A stretch of 64,000 bases of DNA from Desulfoluna limicola (lineage in GTDB: Bacteria; Desulfobacterota; Desulfobacteria; Desulfobacterales; Desulfolunaceae): NCBI RefSeq assembly GCF_021654575.1, contig NZ_AP024488.1:868001-932000 (forward strand). The letters are read 5' to 3'. Position 1 is the first letter of the stretch. Each line of letters begins with the position of its first letter. This document shows, one piece after another, positions 27,255 to 36,286 of this stretch. The position numbers and the translations under genes were made by a program. The notes beneath the pieces were generated by a model that made no database searches, was not told the origin of the DNA, and was given only the letters and a program-made list of their open reading frames with translations.

Positions 27255-28745
27255 ATGCCTTTAAAAAAACGGATCACTGTTTTATTTACTGTCTTAATCA
27301 TTCTGAGTGCTTTCGGCTGCACAGCGGGTAAGCACCCTGGCTGGGTGGCAAACGGAATTCATCCTGGGTACGCACCGGATCAATTCCTTGTTGGGGTCGG
27401 GCTTGCATCACGATCCCGTGATGCTCAGGCTGACGTGCAAAAAGCAGATACGAATGCACGGCTGGAGGTTGCAAAACAGCTGAAGGTAAAACTTCAAAGC
27501 AATCTGACGTCACTGAAGGAGCAAAAAACCAGGTCACTGTTGCCGGAAACGTTTACATCAAAAACTGTCGTGGGTGTAAAGGAAGAGGTGGACCTGCTGC
27601 TCGGGGGGATCACAATCGTTGATCGCTATTACAGCAAAAAGGATCAACTTCATTACGCTGTGGCCGTACTGAACAAATTGGAGACTGCACAACGGCTGTC
27701 TTCTGAAATTACCCTGCACAGCCACAATGTTGAGGTGTTATCCCGCCAATCTGAGGTGTTGCTTGACCATGGGGATATCGTCGGATCTTTGCAGAAAAAA
27801 ATAATGGCGCTGGACCATTACAGAAAATACATCAGCAAAAAACAGATGGTGGCTGTCCTGGTCCCCCAGGCACCGGCCAGCGATGACGTTCCCCCCGGTG
27901 ACCCCTATGACGGCATCGTTGAATTAAAAAACAGCATTGACCTGATCAGGTTGGATGGAAACATGCAGGCCGGCAGAATTGGCCGTTCCCTTGAAAAACC
28001 ATTACGCGTGAAAGCCGTTTACAATCATCATACGCCCATCGACAACGTGCCGGTCATAGCGCAATTTCAAGACCAGGCAGGACGAGGGGAACGAACTGTT
28101 GTTACCGGCAAAGACGGCACGGCAGCCATTAAAGTCCTTGAAATAGAGAAAACAAGCAGGCACCTTAACCCCATCACTGTTTCAGTGGACTGGAACCGCC
28201 TTATAAAAGAGGCTTTAAGGGACGCCCCAGACACACCATGGGACGGCTTTTTTTCTGGGCCGTCGGTTACCTTCAAATACAAGCTGAGGGTCCCCAACGT
28301 ATCCAATGTGTTGATCAAAATATGCAACCGGGGTGGGGCTTCCGGTGTCGATGCACCCTCCATATTGCACCCGACGAGTGCGGACCTCCTCAGGAAAAAA
28401 GGTTTTTTAATCAAAAAAACCGGCCGGGGAACGGCCGACAGCAGCGTCTGTTCAGGGGCCATGGGCATTGAGTCCATTGTTCGAAAATACAAGCCGCTGA
28501 CAGACATTCTCGTGGTTGAAACCGTTGACGTTGACTTCTCCGGCAGACGCGGACAGGGGTATGTTTTCCGGGCAAGAATGTCGGTCACGGCCTATGATAT
28601 GGCGTATCGCGAAATCATTGCCTCTGTTGAGGGGGAAGCGTTGGGCGGTGCAAACAACAGGAAAAAAGCTGCCGAGCGGGCGATTGAGGAAGTGGCTGAC
28701 GAACTGATCCCCCAGATAGTGTCCCGGATTGCAGAGGGCCTGTAG
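27255..28745 (+). CDS. LPP20-like lipoprotein
   Basis: 496 aa from the ATG at 27255, which has GGGG seven bases upstream; an earlier in-frame start lacks one. Lipobox LSAFGC, Cys22. Residues about 40-170 resemble the LPP20 domain (FLVGVGLASRSRDAQADVQKADTNARLEVAKQ ... YYSKKDQLHYAVAVLNK). The middle part has beta-rich stretches, and the C-terminus (about 380-495) has another alpha/beta domain ending in a helix with EEVADELIPQIVSRIAEGL. It lies 99 bases after the CsgG-like gene and is probably cotranscribed. I infer a shared envelope complex; the function is unknown. Confidence 0.75.
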   Translation: MPLKKRITVLFTVLIILSAFGCTAGKHPGWVANGIHPGYAPDQFLVGVGLASRSRDAQADVQKADTNARLEVAKQLKVKLQSNLTSLKEQKTRSLLPETFTSKTVVGVKEEVDLLLGGITIVDRYYSKKDQLHYAVAVLNKLETAQRLSSEITLHSHNVEVLSRQSEVLLDHGDIVGSLQKKIMALDHYRKYISKKQMVAVLVPQAPASDDVPPGDPYDGIVELKNSIDLIRLDGNMQAGRIGRSLEKPLRVKAVYNHHTPIDNVPVIAQFQDQAGRGERTVVTGKDGTAAIKVLEIEKTSRHLNPITVSVDWNRLIKEALRDAPDTPWDGFFSGPSVTFKYKLRVPNVSNVLIKICNRGGASGVDAPSILHPTSADLLRKKGFLIKKTGRGTADSSVCSGAMGIESIVRKYKPLTDILVVETVDVDFSGRRGQGYVFRARMSVTAYDMAYREIIASVEGEALGGANNRKKAAERAIEEVADELIPQIVSRIAEGL

Positions 28746-29047
28746 GGTGAGCCTGGCCTCGGGCAAAAAATAATCAGATGCCCCCTTGAGCCTGGAGGCC
28801 CCGGCATGGTGGCATGATGCCGGGTGGGAAACGGTCTTCGTGCTTGGGGGGTGCCCCTTGGCTCGAGACGTCTCTGCACCCCATCTGTTATGGAAAAACA
28901 CAGGGTAACGATTCCGCTTGTGCCCCCGGCATCCCTGCCGGGGGCCGGCTTATAAACGCACGGTGCAGGGCGTGTGTGAAGGTTTTCAATGCCCTTGAAG
29001 GCAAGGGCATCATTTTTTACCGCCACCGTGAACACCCGGAGCGGGTG
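28746..29047. repeat. Gap with family B-like hairpin
   Basis: This is a convergent gap. 28922-28946 is a GCCCCCGGC / GCCGGGGGC hairpin like the family B cap stem. 28840-28900 is a diverged relative of the 12357 direct repeat. No gene is seen and no clear terminator serves the lipoprotein operon. Confidence 0.55.
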
Positions 29048-29512
29048 TTAAGCTTTTCTATTGCGCCACACTTCGTCGTATGTGACGTCCTTCCTCTCAA
29101 TGGTTTCCCTGCAATGTTCACAGCACATCACAGGCTTTAATGTGTGCCCGCACTTCTCGTGATGAAGCGTAAGCGGTGGCCCTGCCTCATCTGCCAACCA
29201 GCGGTCGCCCCAGTTGATGAACGATAGGATAATAGAAAACAGATCCCAGCCTTTTTCCGTTAACACATACGTTTTCCGACGTGCATCTTTCTCGTCTTTA
29301 TGCGTTTCAAATATCCCGTTCTCCACCAGCCACTTGAGCCGGTCTGTCAACACGTTGGTGGCAATACCGAGATTTGACAGAAACTCATCGTAGTTTTTGA
29401 CACCGAAAAACGCTTCCCGAATGATAAAAATAATCCAGCGGTCCCCGAGTATTTCCAATGAACGCCCCACGGAACAAACCCTCGGGTCTGCAGGCTTATT
29501 TAATTTTTTCAT
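29048..29512 (-). CDS. HxlR-family transcriptional regulator
   Basis: 154 aa. The winged-helix domain (about 10-110) shows the HxlR signature: CSVGRSLEILGDRWIIFIIREAF, then NYDEFLSNLGIATNVLTDRLKWLVENGIFE and YVLTEKGWDL. The C-terminal 35 residues carry CGHTLKPVMCCEHC, a probable metal- or redox-sensing cysteine cluster. The gene is divergent from the iron-sulfur flavoprotein gene at 29724. Two copies of ACTTG-N7-CAAGT in the shared region are the likely binding sites, so I infer that it controls that gene and itself. Confidence 0.9.
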   Translation of the reverse strand: MKKLNKPADPRVCSVGRSLEILGDRWIIFIIREAFFGVKNYDEFLSNLGIATNVLTDRLKWLVENGIFETHKDEKDARRKTYVLTEKGWDLFSIILSFINWGDRWLADEAGPPLTLHHEKCGHTLKPVMCCEHCRETIERKDVTYDEVWRNRKA

Positions 29513-29605
29513 GTGGTTTTATCCCTCTGAAGAGCACTGATTTTTTTGTGGGTATGTAACCGATACTGTCATGGCACACCCTTTCCTGTTTTTATAAGAA
29601 AAATA

Positions 29606-29622
29606 ACTTGCAAAATGCAAGT
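29606..29622. promoter_or_regulatory. Operator box 1, ACTTG-N7-CAAGT
   Basis: Inverted repeat ACTTGCAAAATGCAAGT (extended AACTTGCA / TGCAAGTT). It shares its half-sites and spacing with box 2, 39 bases away centre to centre. It lies in the divergent region between the HxlR-type regulator and the flavoprotein gene. Confidence 0.75.
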
Positions 29623-29644
29623 TGTTTTTTGTAGGTTAAATATC

Positions 29645-29661
29645 ACTTGTTATTTGCAAGT
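29645..29661. promoter_or_regulatory. Operator box 2, ACTTG-N7-CAAGT
   Basis: ACTTGTTATTTGCAAGT repeats the half-sites of box 1 with identical spacing and a different centre, which points to protein recognition of the half-sites. It is 63 bases upstream of the flavoprotein start. Confidence 0.75.
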
Positions 29662-29723
29662 CAAATATTGGGAGAGAGAGAGAGCCGGAATTTTGCGTAT
29701 TGTAAGTAAAGGAGCGGGTGCAG

Positions 29724-32417
29724 ATGGCAGAGGTAAAAGAAAAAGTCATAGATTTGTGTAATAAAATCAGTATGGTCAAACGCGGTTCGAAAGGTGAGAT
29801 CACACCGGATGATCCTGAATATAAGCTGCTTGAATGCGTGGTAACCAATGAAATGGCGGAAGCGGCGCTCTGCCTTAAGTTCCGCGAGCCCCGGAGTGCC
29901 GAAGAGGTCGCCTCTGTGTGGGGCAGGCCCGTTGAAGAGACCGAACGGATTTTACGAAAATGCGGTGATGTGGGTGCGGCCATGTTCCGTGACGATGACG
30001 GGGTCAACATGTACTGGCTGGAGCTGTGGGTGCCCGGCCACATGGAAATGGTCGTCAACAACAGTGAAAATTACAAAAAATACCCGCAGATCGGCGAGGC
30101 CTTTGACGGCTACGGCAAGAAGAAGGCCCCCCTTACCGCCGGAAACTTCCCCATCGGAACCGGCCCCATGCGGACCATTCCCATCGAAAGCGCCATTGAC
30201 GGGGAAACCAGAAGGGCCTCTTACGAAGAAATATCCGGATACCTCAACTCGGCGACCGTATTTTCCGTTTCGGACTGCTCCTGCCGGACGGCCCGCGAAA
30301 CCATGGGAGAGGGATGCGGGCACCTGAAAGAAGACATGTGCATTCAGCTGGGGGATGCCGCTGACTATTACATTCAGTCGGGCAAAGGTCGTGAGATTAC
30401 CCGGGAAGAGGCCTTTGAGATCATCAAGAAAGCCGAAGAAAACGGTCTCATGCACAACATTCCGAATATCGAAGAAGTCGGTCACACCCACGCCATCTGC
30501 AATTGTTGCGGCTGCGGATGTTTTGCGGTGCGTAACGCCAACATGTGGCGGAACCCCGATTTTATCAAATCCAACTACCTGGCGACGGTGGACATGGACA
30601 AGTGTGTCGCCTGCGGGGAGTGTGTTGAAAATTGCCCCACCAATGCCCTGACCCTGGGACAGAAGCTTTGCGCCGATACCCTGCCGCGGAAGAAAAAGCC
30701 GGACCTTCCGCACAACACGGAATGGGGCCCGGAATACTGGAATGTCGATTATCGCACAAACCGCGCCGTGGTTGCCGAAACCGGTACAAGCCCCTGCAAG
30801 GCGGAATGCCCCGCACACATCGGCATCCAGGGGTACCTGAAACTTGCATCCCAGGGCCGCTACACAGAAGCGCTGGAGCTGATCAAAGAAGAAAACCCAT
30901 TCCCAGCCGTGTGCGGACGCGTCTGCCCCCGCAAATGCGAATCCACCTGTACCCGTGGCGACGTGGACGATCCCATTGCCATCGATGAGGTCAAAAAATT
31001 CATTGCCCAAAAAGAGCTTGATGCCGAAACCCGGTTCATTCCGAAAAAGAGACACAATTATGGCAAGAAGATCGCCATCGTCGGTGCCGGCCCCGCAGGT
31101 CTGTCCTGTGCTTACTATCTGGCCATAGATGGTTATGAGGTTACGGTATTTGAAAAGGAAAAAGCCCTCGGCGGCATGCTCACCATGGGAATTCCGTCCT
31201 ACCGCCTGGAAAAAGATGTGGTCAATGCCGAGATCGACATCTTGAGGGACATGGGCGTTGCGTTTAAAACCGGAGTAGACGTGGGAAGAGACATCACCCT
31301 CGATGACTTGAGGGGGGACGGGTACGAGGCGTTCTACCTGGCCATCGGCGCCCAGTCCGGGAGAAAAATCGGCATCGAAGGCGAGGCCACCGAAGGTGTC
31401 ATGACCGGTGTGGATTTCTTACGCAAGGTGAACCTTGGTGAAGAGATGGAACTGGCCGGAAAGACCATCGTTATCGGGGGCGGAAATGTGGCCATTGACG
31501 TTGCCCGCACCGCAACACGGGTGGGCGCCTCTTCAGTCAGCATGTACTGCCTTGAAAGTTCCGGTGAGATGCCGGCCCTTAAAGAAGAGGTTGATGAAGC
31601 GACGGAAGAAGATATCGTCATCAACAACTCGTGGGGCCCCAAACGCGTCGTGACCGAAAACGGAAGGGTCACCGGTGTTGAGTTTGTAAAGTGTGTGTCC
31701 GTTTTTGATGAAAACGGCAGGTTTAGTCCCACCTACGATGACCATGAGACAACGGTTGTCGACGCTGACCATGTCCTCATTTCCGTCGGCCAGGCCATGG
31801 ATTGGGGGCGCCTCATTGAAGGCAGCAGGATTGAGCTCAATCCCAACCAGACAGTTAAAGCAGATGAGCTGACCTTGCAGACCGGTGAACCCGATGTTTT
31901 CGCCGGCGGTGACGCCCTTATCGGTCCCAGCTTTGCCATTGACGCCATCGCCATGGGCAAGGAGGGGGCCATCTCCATTCACCGGTATGTGCATCCCGGC
32001 CAGAGCCTTGTTCTCGGTCGAATCAAAAGAGAGTATGTCTCCTTTGATAAAACATCCCTCAACCTCAGCGGATACGATCGTGTTCCCCGTGAAAAAACAG
32101 ACCATGTGGACGGGAAGAAGGCGAAACAGACCTTCAAGGATTTACGGGGCACCTTTACCGAAGAACAGGTTCGAAAAGAGACAGAGCGTTGCCTCGGCTG
32201 CGGTGCCACGGTGGTGGATGACTTCATGTGCGTGGGGTGCGGCATGTGTACCACCAAGTGCAAGTTCGACGCCATCAAGCTGGTTCGGGTCCGTGACGAG
32301 GCCGGTGTGGACTTCGGCGACCTGAAAAAAACGGTCGTCAGGCATGTCCTGAAGCGTAAGGTGAAGATCGCCGTTGCCAAGCCCTGGAAGAAACTTAAAA
32401 AAGCCGTTTCCATGTGA
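29724..32417 (+). CDS. Multidomain iron-sulfur flavoprotein (GltD-like core with ferredoxin and CSCR-type N-terminal domain)
   Basis: 897 aa; AAAGGAG lies nine bases before the ATG. Residues 1-270 are homologous to the protein at 38569: helix-turn-helix-like start, DCSCR and CIQLGDAADYYIQ motifs, GREITREEAFEIIKKAEENGL, then ICNCCGCGCF. A ferredoxin motif (CVACGECVENCP, about 295) follows. The GltD-type section starts with CKAECPAHIGIQGYL and CGRVCPRKCESTC, then has FAD (IAIVGAGPAGLSCAYYLA, about 446) and NAD(P)H (VIGGGNVAIDVART, about 585) folds. A last CVGCGMCTTKC cluster sits near residue 835. It should move electrons between NAD(P)H, FAD and several Fe-S clusters; the acceptor is unknown. 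Probably controlled by the divergent HxlR regulator. Confidence 0.88.
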   Translation: MAEVKEKVIDLCNKISMVKRGSKGEITPDDPEYKLLECVVTNEMAEAALCLKFREPRSAEEVASVWGRPVEETERILRKCGDVGAAMFRDDDGVNMYWLELWVPGHMEMVVNNSENYKKYPQIGEAFDGYGKKKAPLTAGNFPIGTGPMRTIPIESAIDGETRRASYEEISGYLNSATVFSVSDCSCRTARETMGEGCGHLKEDMCIQLGDAADYYIQSGKGREITREEAFEIIKKAEENGLMHNIPNIEEVGHTHAICNCCGCGCFAVRNANMWRNPDFIKSNYLATVDMDKCVACGECVENCPTNALTLGQKLCADTLPRKKKPDLPHNTEWGPEYWNVDYRTNRAVVAETGTSPCKAECPAHIGIQGYLKLASQGRYTEALELIKEENPFPAVCGRVCPRKCESTCTRGDVDDPIAIDEVKKFIAQKELDAETRFIPKKRHNYGKKIAIVGAGPAGLSCAYYLAIDGYEVTVFEKEKALGGMLTMGIPSYRLEKDVVNAEIDILRDMGVAFKTGVDVGRDITLDDLRGDGYEAFYLAIGAQSGRKIGIEGEATEGVMTGVDFLRKVNLGEEMELAGKTIVIGGGNVAIDVARTATRVGASSVSMYCLESSGEMPALKEEVDEATEEDIVINNSWGPKRVVTENGRVTGVEFVKCVSVFDENGRFSPTYDDHETTVVDADHVLISVGQAMDWGRLIEGSRIELNPNQTVKADELTLQTGEPDVFAGGDALIGPSFAIDAIAMGKEGAISIHRYVHPGQSLVLGRIKREYVSFDKTSLNLSGYDRVPREKTDHVDGKKAKQTFKDLRGTFTEEQVRKETERCLGCGATVVDDFMCVGCGMCTTKCKFDAIKLVRVRDEAGVDFGDLKKTVVRHVLKRKVKIAVAKPWKKLKKAVSM

Positions 32418-32813
32418 TGGGAATAAAAAATCGAGGGTAACATGGCCTCCGGCGGCCCTGCCGGGAGCCAAACGTTTGAAACGTTGGACAAACAGGTCTT
32501 GAGTACGGTTTCCATTTTGTCGCCGGTGTTGGCAAGCCATATCGTATGGGCTTAACGAGTCTGTCGTTCCCTTTTCCCTTCGCCCTGCAAGGCGAAGGGA
32601 AAAGGGCACAATAACCGGAACGTTTTCGGGGAGCTTTTTCAAAAAAAGAGACCCGCCGGAGGCACGAACGGAATGGTTACCCGATGTTGTTTTAAAGGCG
32701 GATGTGTTTTGACCCGAGGAACCAGGAGCAAAGGGCATCCGCACCCTGCTTTCAAGGTGGCACCCCTTGTCGCCGGAGGCGAATTGAATCGTTACAAGCG
32801 AGGTTGAACGGAT
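32418..32813. repeat. Gap with B, C and A repeats
   Basis: A family B copy at 32445-32500 has the variant palindrome AACGTTTGAAACGTT. Family C copy 1 follows at 32501-32664 and includes a strong CCCTTTTCCCTTCGCC / GGCGAAGGGAAAAGGG hairpin (about 32567-32607). A family A copy lies at 32697-32780. No gene is seen. Confidence 0.8.
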
Positions 32814-33482
32814 ATGGACCCCTATAAAATTCTTGAAATCAAAGAGAGTGTTTTCGAAGACAATGATCGCCAGGCGGACCTTCTCAGGAACGACCTGAAA
32901 ACGGAGAAGACATTTTTGCTGAATCTTATGTCGTCCCCCGGTTCGGGCAAAACGACGACACTGGTTCAGACCATTGCAGCCTTGAAGGACGACATGTCCA
33001 TCGGCATCATGGAGGCCGACATCGATTCGGACGTTGATGCCAGGACCATCTTTGAAACAGGTGCCAAAGTGATTCAACTTCACACGGGGGGCATGTGTCA
33101 CCTTGATGCGGAGATGACCAGGCAGGGCTTGGATGGCCTTGATACCCAAGGCATCGATCTTGCCATTCTGGAAAATGTGGGAAACCTCGTCTGCCCCGCA
33201 GAATTTGATACCGGGGCGTCAAAAAATGCGATGATCCTGAGCGTGCCCGAGGGGGATGACAAGCCTTTGAAGTACCCCCTCATGTTCTCCATTGTCGATG
33301 TCCTTCTGGTGAACAAAATTGATGCCATGGATTTCTTCGATTTTGACCTTGAGGCGGTGAAAGAGCGGGTCACGAAACTCAACCCCAATATTAAGGTGAT
33401 TCCCATCTCCGCAAAGACAGGGGAGGGGATTGGTGAGTGGGCGGACTGGCTTCGTAGCGAAGTAAAGAAATGGAATACGTAA
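32814..33482 (+). CDS. hypB: Hydrogenase nickel incorporation GTPase HypB
   Basis: 222 aa, full length for the short form. P-loop SSPGSGKTTT (about 40-49), conserved metal-site region HTGGMCHLDAEM (about 90-101), ENVGNLVCPAEFD and the guanine motif LVNKIDAMD are all present. The N-terminal CxxCGC metal site and the His-rich stretch of some HypB proteins are absent. It delivers nickel to [NiFe]-hydrogenase maturation with HypA, encoded 343 bases downstream. No hydrogenase structural gene or other hyp gene lies in the window. Confidence 0.95.
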   Translation: MDPYKILEIKESVFEDNDRQADLLRNDLKTEKTFLLNLMSSPGSGKTTTLVQTIAALKDDMSIGIMEADIDSDVDARTIFETGAKVIQLHTGGMCHLDAEMTRQGLDGLDTQGIDLAILENVGNLVCPAEFDTGASKNAMILSVPEGDDKPLKYPLMFSIVDVLLVNKIDAMDFFDFDLEAVKERVTKLNPNIKVIPISAKTGEGIGEWADWLRSEVKKWNT

Positions 33483-33825
33483 GAATTCAGCCGATTGTTG
33501 CCTCCGGCGGCCCTGCCGGGGGCAACCTTTTGAAAAGGAAGCGGCAATCGGAAAGTTGGCGGGGCTCATGTCAAAAGCAGCCTCCGGCGGCAAGGTGTGC
33601 CACCTTGAAAGCAGGTAGCACCGTTTCGATTGCATCGCCGATGTTGGCAGCCATATGGTTGGGCTTAGCGAATCGGTGGTTCCCTTTTCCCTTTGCTCTG
33701 CAGGGATAAGGGAAAAGGGTCCCACAACCGGAAAATTGTCGGGGCTCATTTCAAAAAGCGACCCGCCGGAGGCAGGCTGAATCGTTGCCAATTTTTCCAT
33801 GAAATAGTCAGGAAGGGTGAAGCCG
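33483..33825. repeat. Repeat block between hypB and hypA
   Basis: Family B at 33500-33540 (palindrome CCTTTTGAAAAGG), a family A fragment at 33578-33615, and family C copy 2 at 33616-33775. The hypA ribosome site AGGAAGG follows at 33810-33816. No gene is seen. Confidence 0.8.
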
Positions 33826-34167
33826 TTGCATGAACTAGGTGTCGTTATCAAGGTTGTGAAAAATGTTGAGGATTTCGCAAGGAAAAACGGTGTCACCAAC
33901 ATCGAGACCCTGGTCCTTCAGATCGGCGCCCTGGCGTCGGTGATTCCCCGATTTGTTGAAAATTGTTACCCCATGGCGGTAAAGGGCACCATGCTTGAGG
34001 ATACCAGGCTGAAAATCGAAGTCCTCCCCGCCAATGCTCGGTGCAGGGCATGTGAGACGGTCTTCAATGCCCTTAAACACAAGAGCGTCTGCCCCCATTG
34101 CAGCGGTGGAAATCCAGAGATGATCAGCGGCAATGAATTTATGATCAAGGAGATTGTTGCCTGCTGA
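33826..34167 (+). CDS. hypA: Hydrogenase nickel incorporation protein HypA
   Basis: 113 aa from the TTG at 33826. This start is chosen because it gives the N-terminus MHELG, in which His2 is the essential nickel ligand. AGGAAGG lies nine bases upstream. A GTG three codons earlier would displace that His. The zinc site is present as CRAC ... CPHC (about 74-93). HypA passes nickel to hydrogenase with HypB. Family C and A/B repeats lie on both sides. Confidence 0.92.
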   Translation: MHELGVVIKVVKNVEDFARKNGVTNIETLVLQIGALASVIPRFVENCYPMAVKGTMLEDTRLKIEVLPANARCRACETVFNALKHKSVCPHCSGGNPEMISGNEFMIKEIVAC

Positions 34168-34526
34168 GATTTACCGGCATCCCCTATTGCCGCCCAACCC
34201 TGAGGGGCTGAGCGGCAGTAGGGGATGAACCGGAACGTTTTCGGCGCTCATTTCAATAAGCGACCCGCCTGGGGCATAGCGGAATAGTTTCCGTCTCTCT
34301 TTACTTCCTGACTGCGAAACGCAGTACCCACTCCCTGAAACATTTTGATTATTTCAAGAGCAATGAGAAATCGCGCTTGCGGTTTTGCGCAAGTCTTGCT
34401 ACGTTTCGGCCATCGTGTTTCTGTTTGTAGAAACAAGATGGCCGGTTCTTTTGTTCGGACGTGGTTTTGCGGGCGGGTATCGCTCTGGGCGTTTAGTGAT
34501 TCATATTCAGGGATTGAGGAGGGGTT
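34168..34526. repeat. Gap with partial family C copy and a hairpin
   Basis: About 34180-34275 is a partial family C copy (AACCGGAACGTTTTCGG, CGACCCGCC) with its own CATCCCCTA...GCCGC stem. 34408-34443 is a hairpin with GGCCATC and TGTTTCT arms mirrored by AGAAACA and GATGGCC, each side bulged by one base; it may be a leader structure of the next gene. No gene is seen. Confidence 0.6.
34408..34443 (+). other. Strong hairpin upstream of an outer-membrane gene
   Basis: Two seven-base-pair helices separated by a single G/A mismatch enclose the loop GTTTGT. It is followed by GGTTCTTTTG, a weak T run. It could be a terminator or a leader element. Confidence 0.5.
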
Positions 34527-35486
34527 GTGAGAGGTAAACTGTTTGTATGTTGTGTGGGGATGGTCGCGGGAATGCTCGCTGCCGTGGGTGGCGCGATGGC
34601 GTATGACATGCCAAGCGTGAATTTGGGATTCACCAGCTTTCTGGATGGGGGGCCGCCATCGGGGCCGGGGTTTTATTACTCTCAGTATGTCCAATACTAC
34701 GAGTCGGATTCACTGAAAGATTCCCGGGGGGATGCGTTGTTGCCAGCCGGAGCCGGAGAGGATCTGGATGTCTGGGTGTCCATGTCCCAGTTTATCTATC
34801 AGTCTGATCAGCCTGTGCTGTTGGGGGGCAAGTGGGGCGTGAATGTCATGGTTCCTGTGGTGGGGCTCGACATGGCATACGACATGGACGCGCCCTTTCC
34901 CCAAGACAACGGCAGCGGGCTTGGGGATATTCTTGTGGGGCCCTTTATCCAGTGGGACCCCATCATGGGGGCCAATGGCCCACGGTTCATGCACCGGGTG
35001 GAGCTTCAGGTCACCTTTCCCACGGGGAAATACGATTCCGACAAGGCGTTGAACCCTGGTTCAAACACCTACACCTTCAACCCATACTGGGCATTTACCG
35101 CCTTTGTGACACCCAAGCTCACCTTTTCAGGCCGGCTTCATTACCTTCATAACTTTGAAAACGATGACCCCAACAATGGGGGGGCTGGCGTGAGTAAAAC
35201 CCGGGCCGGAGATGCCTTCCATGCAAACTTTGCATCCGCCTATGAGGTGATTCCCGGTCGGCTTCGTGTCGGGGTGAATGGCTATTACCTCAATCAGTAT
35301 GAAGACACGGAACATGATGGCACCCGCATCAACGGGACAGCAGAGAAGGTTTTTGCCATTGGCCCTGGGGGGGTGGTCCACCTGGGTAAAGATGACAACC
35401 TTCTTGTGAACGCCTATTTCGAATCGGATGCGGAAAACAGAACGGAAGGCAATCGGTACACTGTGCGTTACGTGCATCATTTCTGA
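34527..35486 (+). CDS. Outer-membrane protein, phenol-degradation MetA/SphA-like
   Basis: 319 aa from a GTG with GGAGGGG upstream. A signal peptide ends at AMA (about residue 25). The mature part has alternating amphipathic strands and a C-terminal phenylalanine (YTVRYVHHF), as in beta-barrels. The pattern GDILVGPFIQWDP, VTFPTGKYD and NTYTFNPYWAFTAF matches the MetA-pathway phenol degradation family, outer-membrane proteins thought to help transport hydrophobic compounds. It has no enzyme gene beside it. A perfect terminator lies at 35731. Confidence 0.75.
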   Translation: MRGKLFVCCVGMVAGMLAAVGGAMAYDMPSVNLGFTSFLDGGPPSGPGFYYSQYVQYYESDSLKDSRGDALLPAGAGEDLDVWVSMSQFIYQSDQPVLLGGKWGVNVMVPVVGLDMAYDMDAPFPQDNGSGLGDILVGPFIQWDPIMGANGPRFMHRVELQVTFPTGKYDSDKALNPGSNTYTFNPYWAFTAFVTPKLTFSGRLHYLHNFENDDPNNGGAGVSKTRAGDAFHANFASAYEVIPGRLRVGVNGYYLNQYEDTEHDGTRINGTAEKVFAIGPGGVVHLGKDDNLLVNAYFESDAENRTEGNRYTVRYVHHF

Positions 35487-35730
35487 TTCTGGTTATCATC
35501 CATTCTCAGCCACCACCAAGAGCATTGATGTCTCCAGCATGGTGGGTTGTGGAACACGTTCTTCAAGCTAACCCGGATATGCCATGAGTCGGCTTGGCTT
35601 GTATGCAAGGCATCAGAGCTGCAGATGAGTGCTCCTGGCACGCCCGGAGGGTGAGAAAATCAAACAGAAAACCGTGAAGTGCACTTTGCATGTTTGGAAT
35701 GGCTTCGTTTTCTGAAGCTATTCAGCTTGT
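35487..35730. repeat. Short gap with a dispersed repeat
   Basis: 35494-35570 is closely similar to 12462-12540 (CATTCTCAGC ... GAGCATTGATGTC ... CCAGCATG). Nothing else is recognised before the terminator. Confidence 0.6.
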
Positions 35731-35759
35731 GCCTCCGGCTGCTCAGCCGGAGGCTTTTT
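35731..35759 (+). terminator. Terminator built on the repeat-cap sequence
   Basis: GCCTCCGGCTG / CAGCCGGAGGC is a perfect 11-bp stem with a two-base loop and a TTTTT tail. It resembles the cap shared by families A and B (GCCTCCGGCGGC), but here it is a complete intrinsic terminator. Confidence 0.88.
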
Positions 35760-35785
35760 GGTTTCAAGGCCTTGAATCGAGGCGT

Positions 35786-36286
35786 TTAGCTGATCTTCAA
35801 TGCGGCGCGCAATTTTGCATAGGCCTCTTCTCGAACGCCCCTGTTTCCGGCAAATCCAATGGTGAGCTTGGGAAAATCGAAGTCCGTCGTGTTGATGTGG
35901 ATCAGGTATTTCATGTGGTTGCCCACGGAACTATTTTCCCACTCGATGCTTGAAATATCGTTGTAGTCAAAGACTTTTCCCTTGTTGATTCTTCCGGCAA
36001 AGACCTTTTTGTTGGTGTTGTCAATGGCGATGCCGTTGTCTCCGTAACACGCAACATATTCCGGGTTAATCCCCTGTGAGCGCGCGTGCTTGTCAAAGCT
36101 GCTTTTTTCCTGTTTGCCGTCCCAGATCAGGTATGCAAGGGACGCCAGGATTGCTGCACCAATTGAAACCCACCAGTTGATGTGGCCGGTGGCGGACACC
36201 GTCATAAAGCTTGCGGCCTTAAAGGTTCCGTATGCAATTGCGGGGAGTACAACAAAAATTTTTAACATGGTTTTAATCAGAAACAT
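35786..36286 (-). CDS. Small membrane protein, DUF4755-like
   Basis: 166 aa; AAAGGAG precedes the ATG at 36286. Hydrophobic segments lie at about 6-28 and 36-55. The cytoplasmic part (about 60-166) has the pattern ARSQGINPEYVACYGDNGIAIDN, then KVFAGRIN and FDYNDISSIEWEN, which resembles DUF4755 or pleckstrin-like domains found near membranes. The function is unknown. It is monocistronic. Confidence 0.65.
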   Translation of the reverse strand: MFLIKTMLKIFVVLPAIAYGTFKAASFMTVSATGHINWWVSIGAAILASLAYLIWDGKQEKSSFDKHARSQGINPEYVACYGDNGIAIDNTNKKVFAGRINKGKVFDYNDISSIEWENSSVGNHMKYLIHINTTDFDFPKLTIGFAGNRGVREEAYAKLRAALKIS

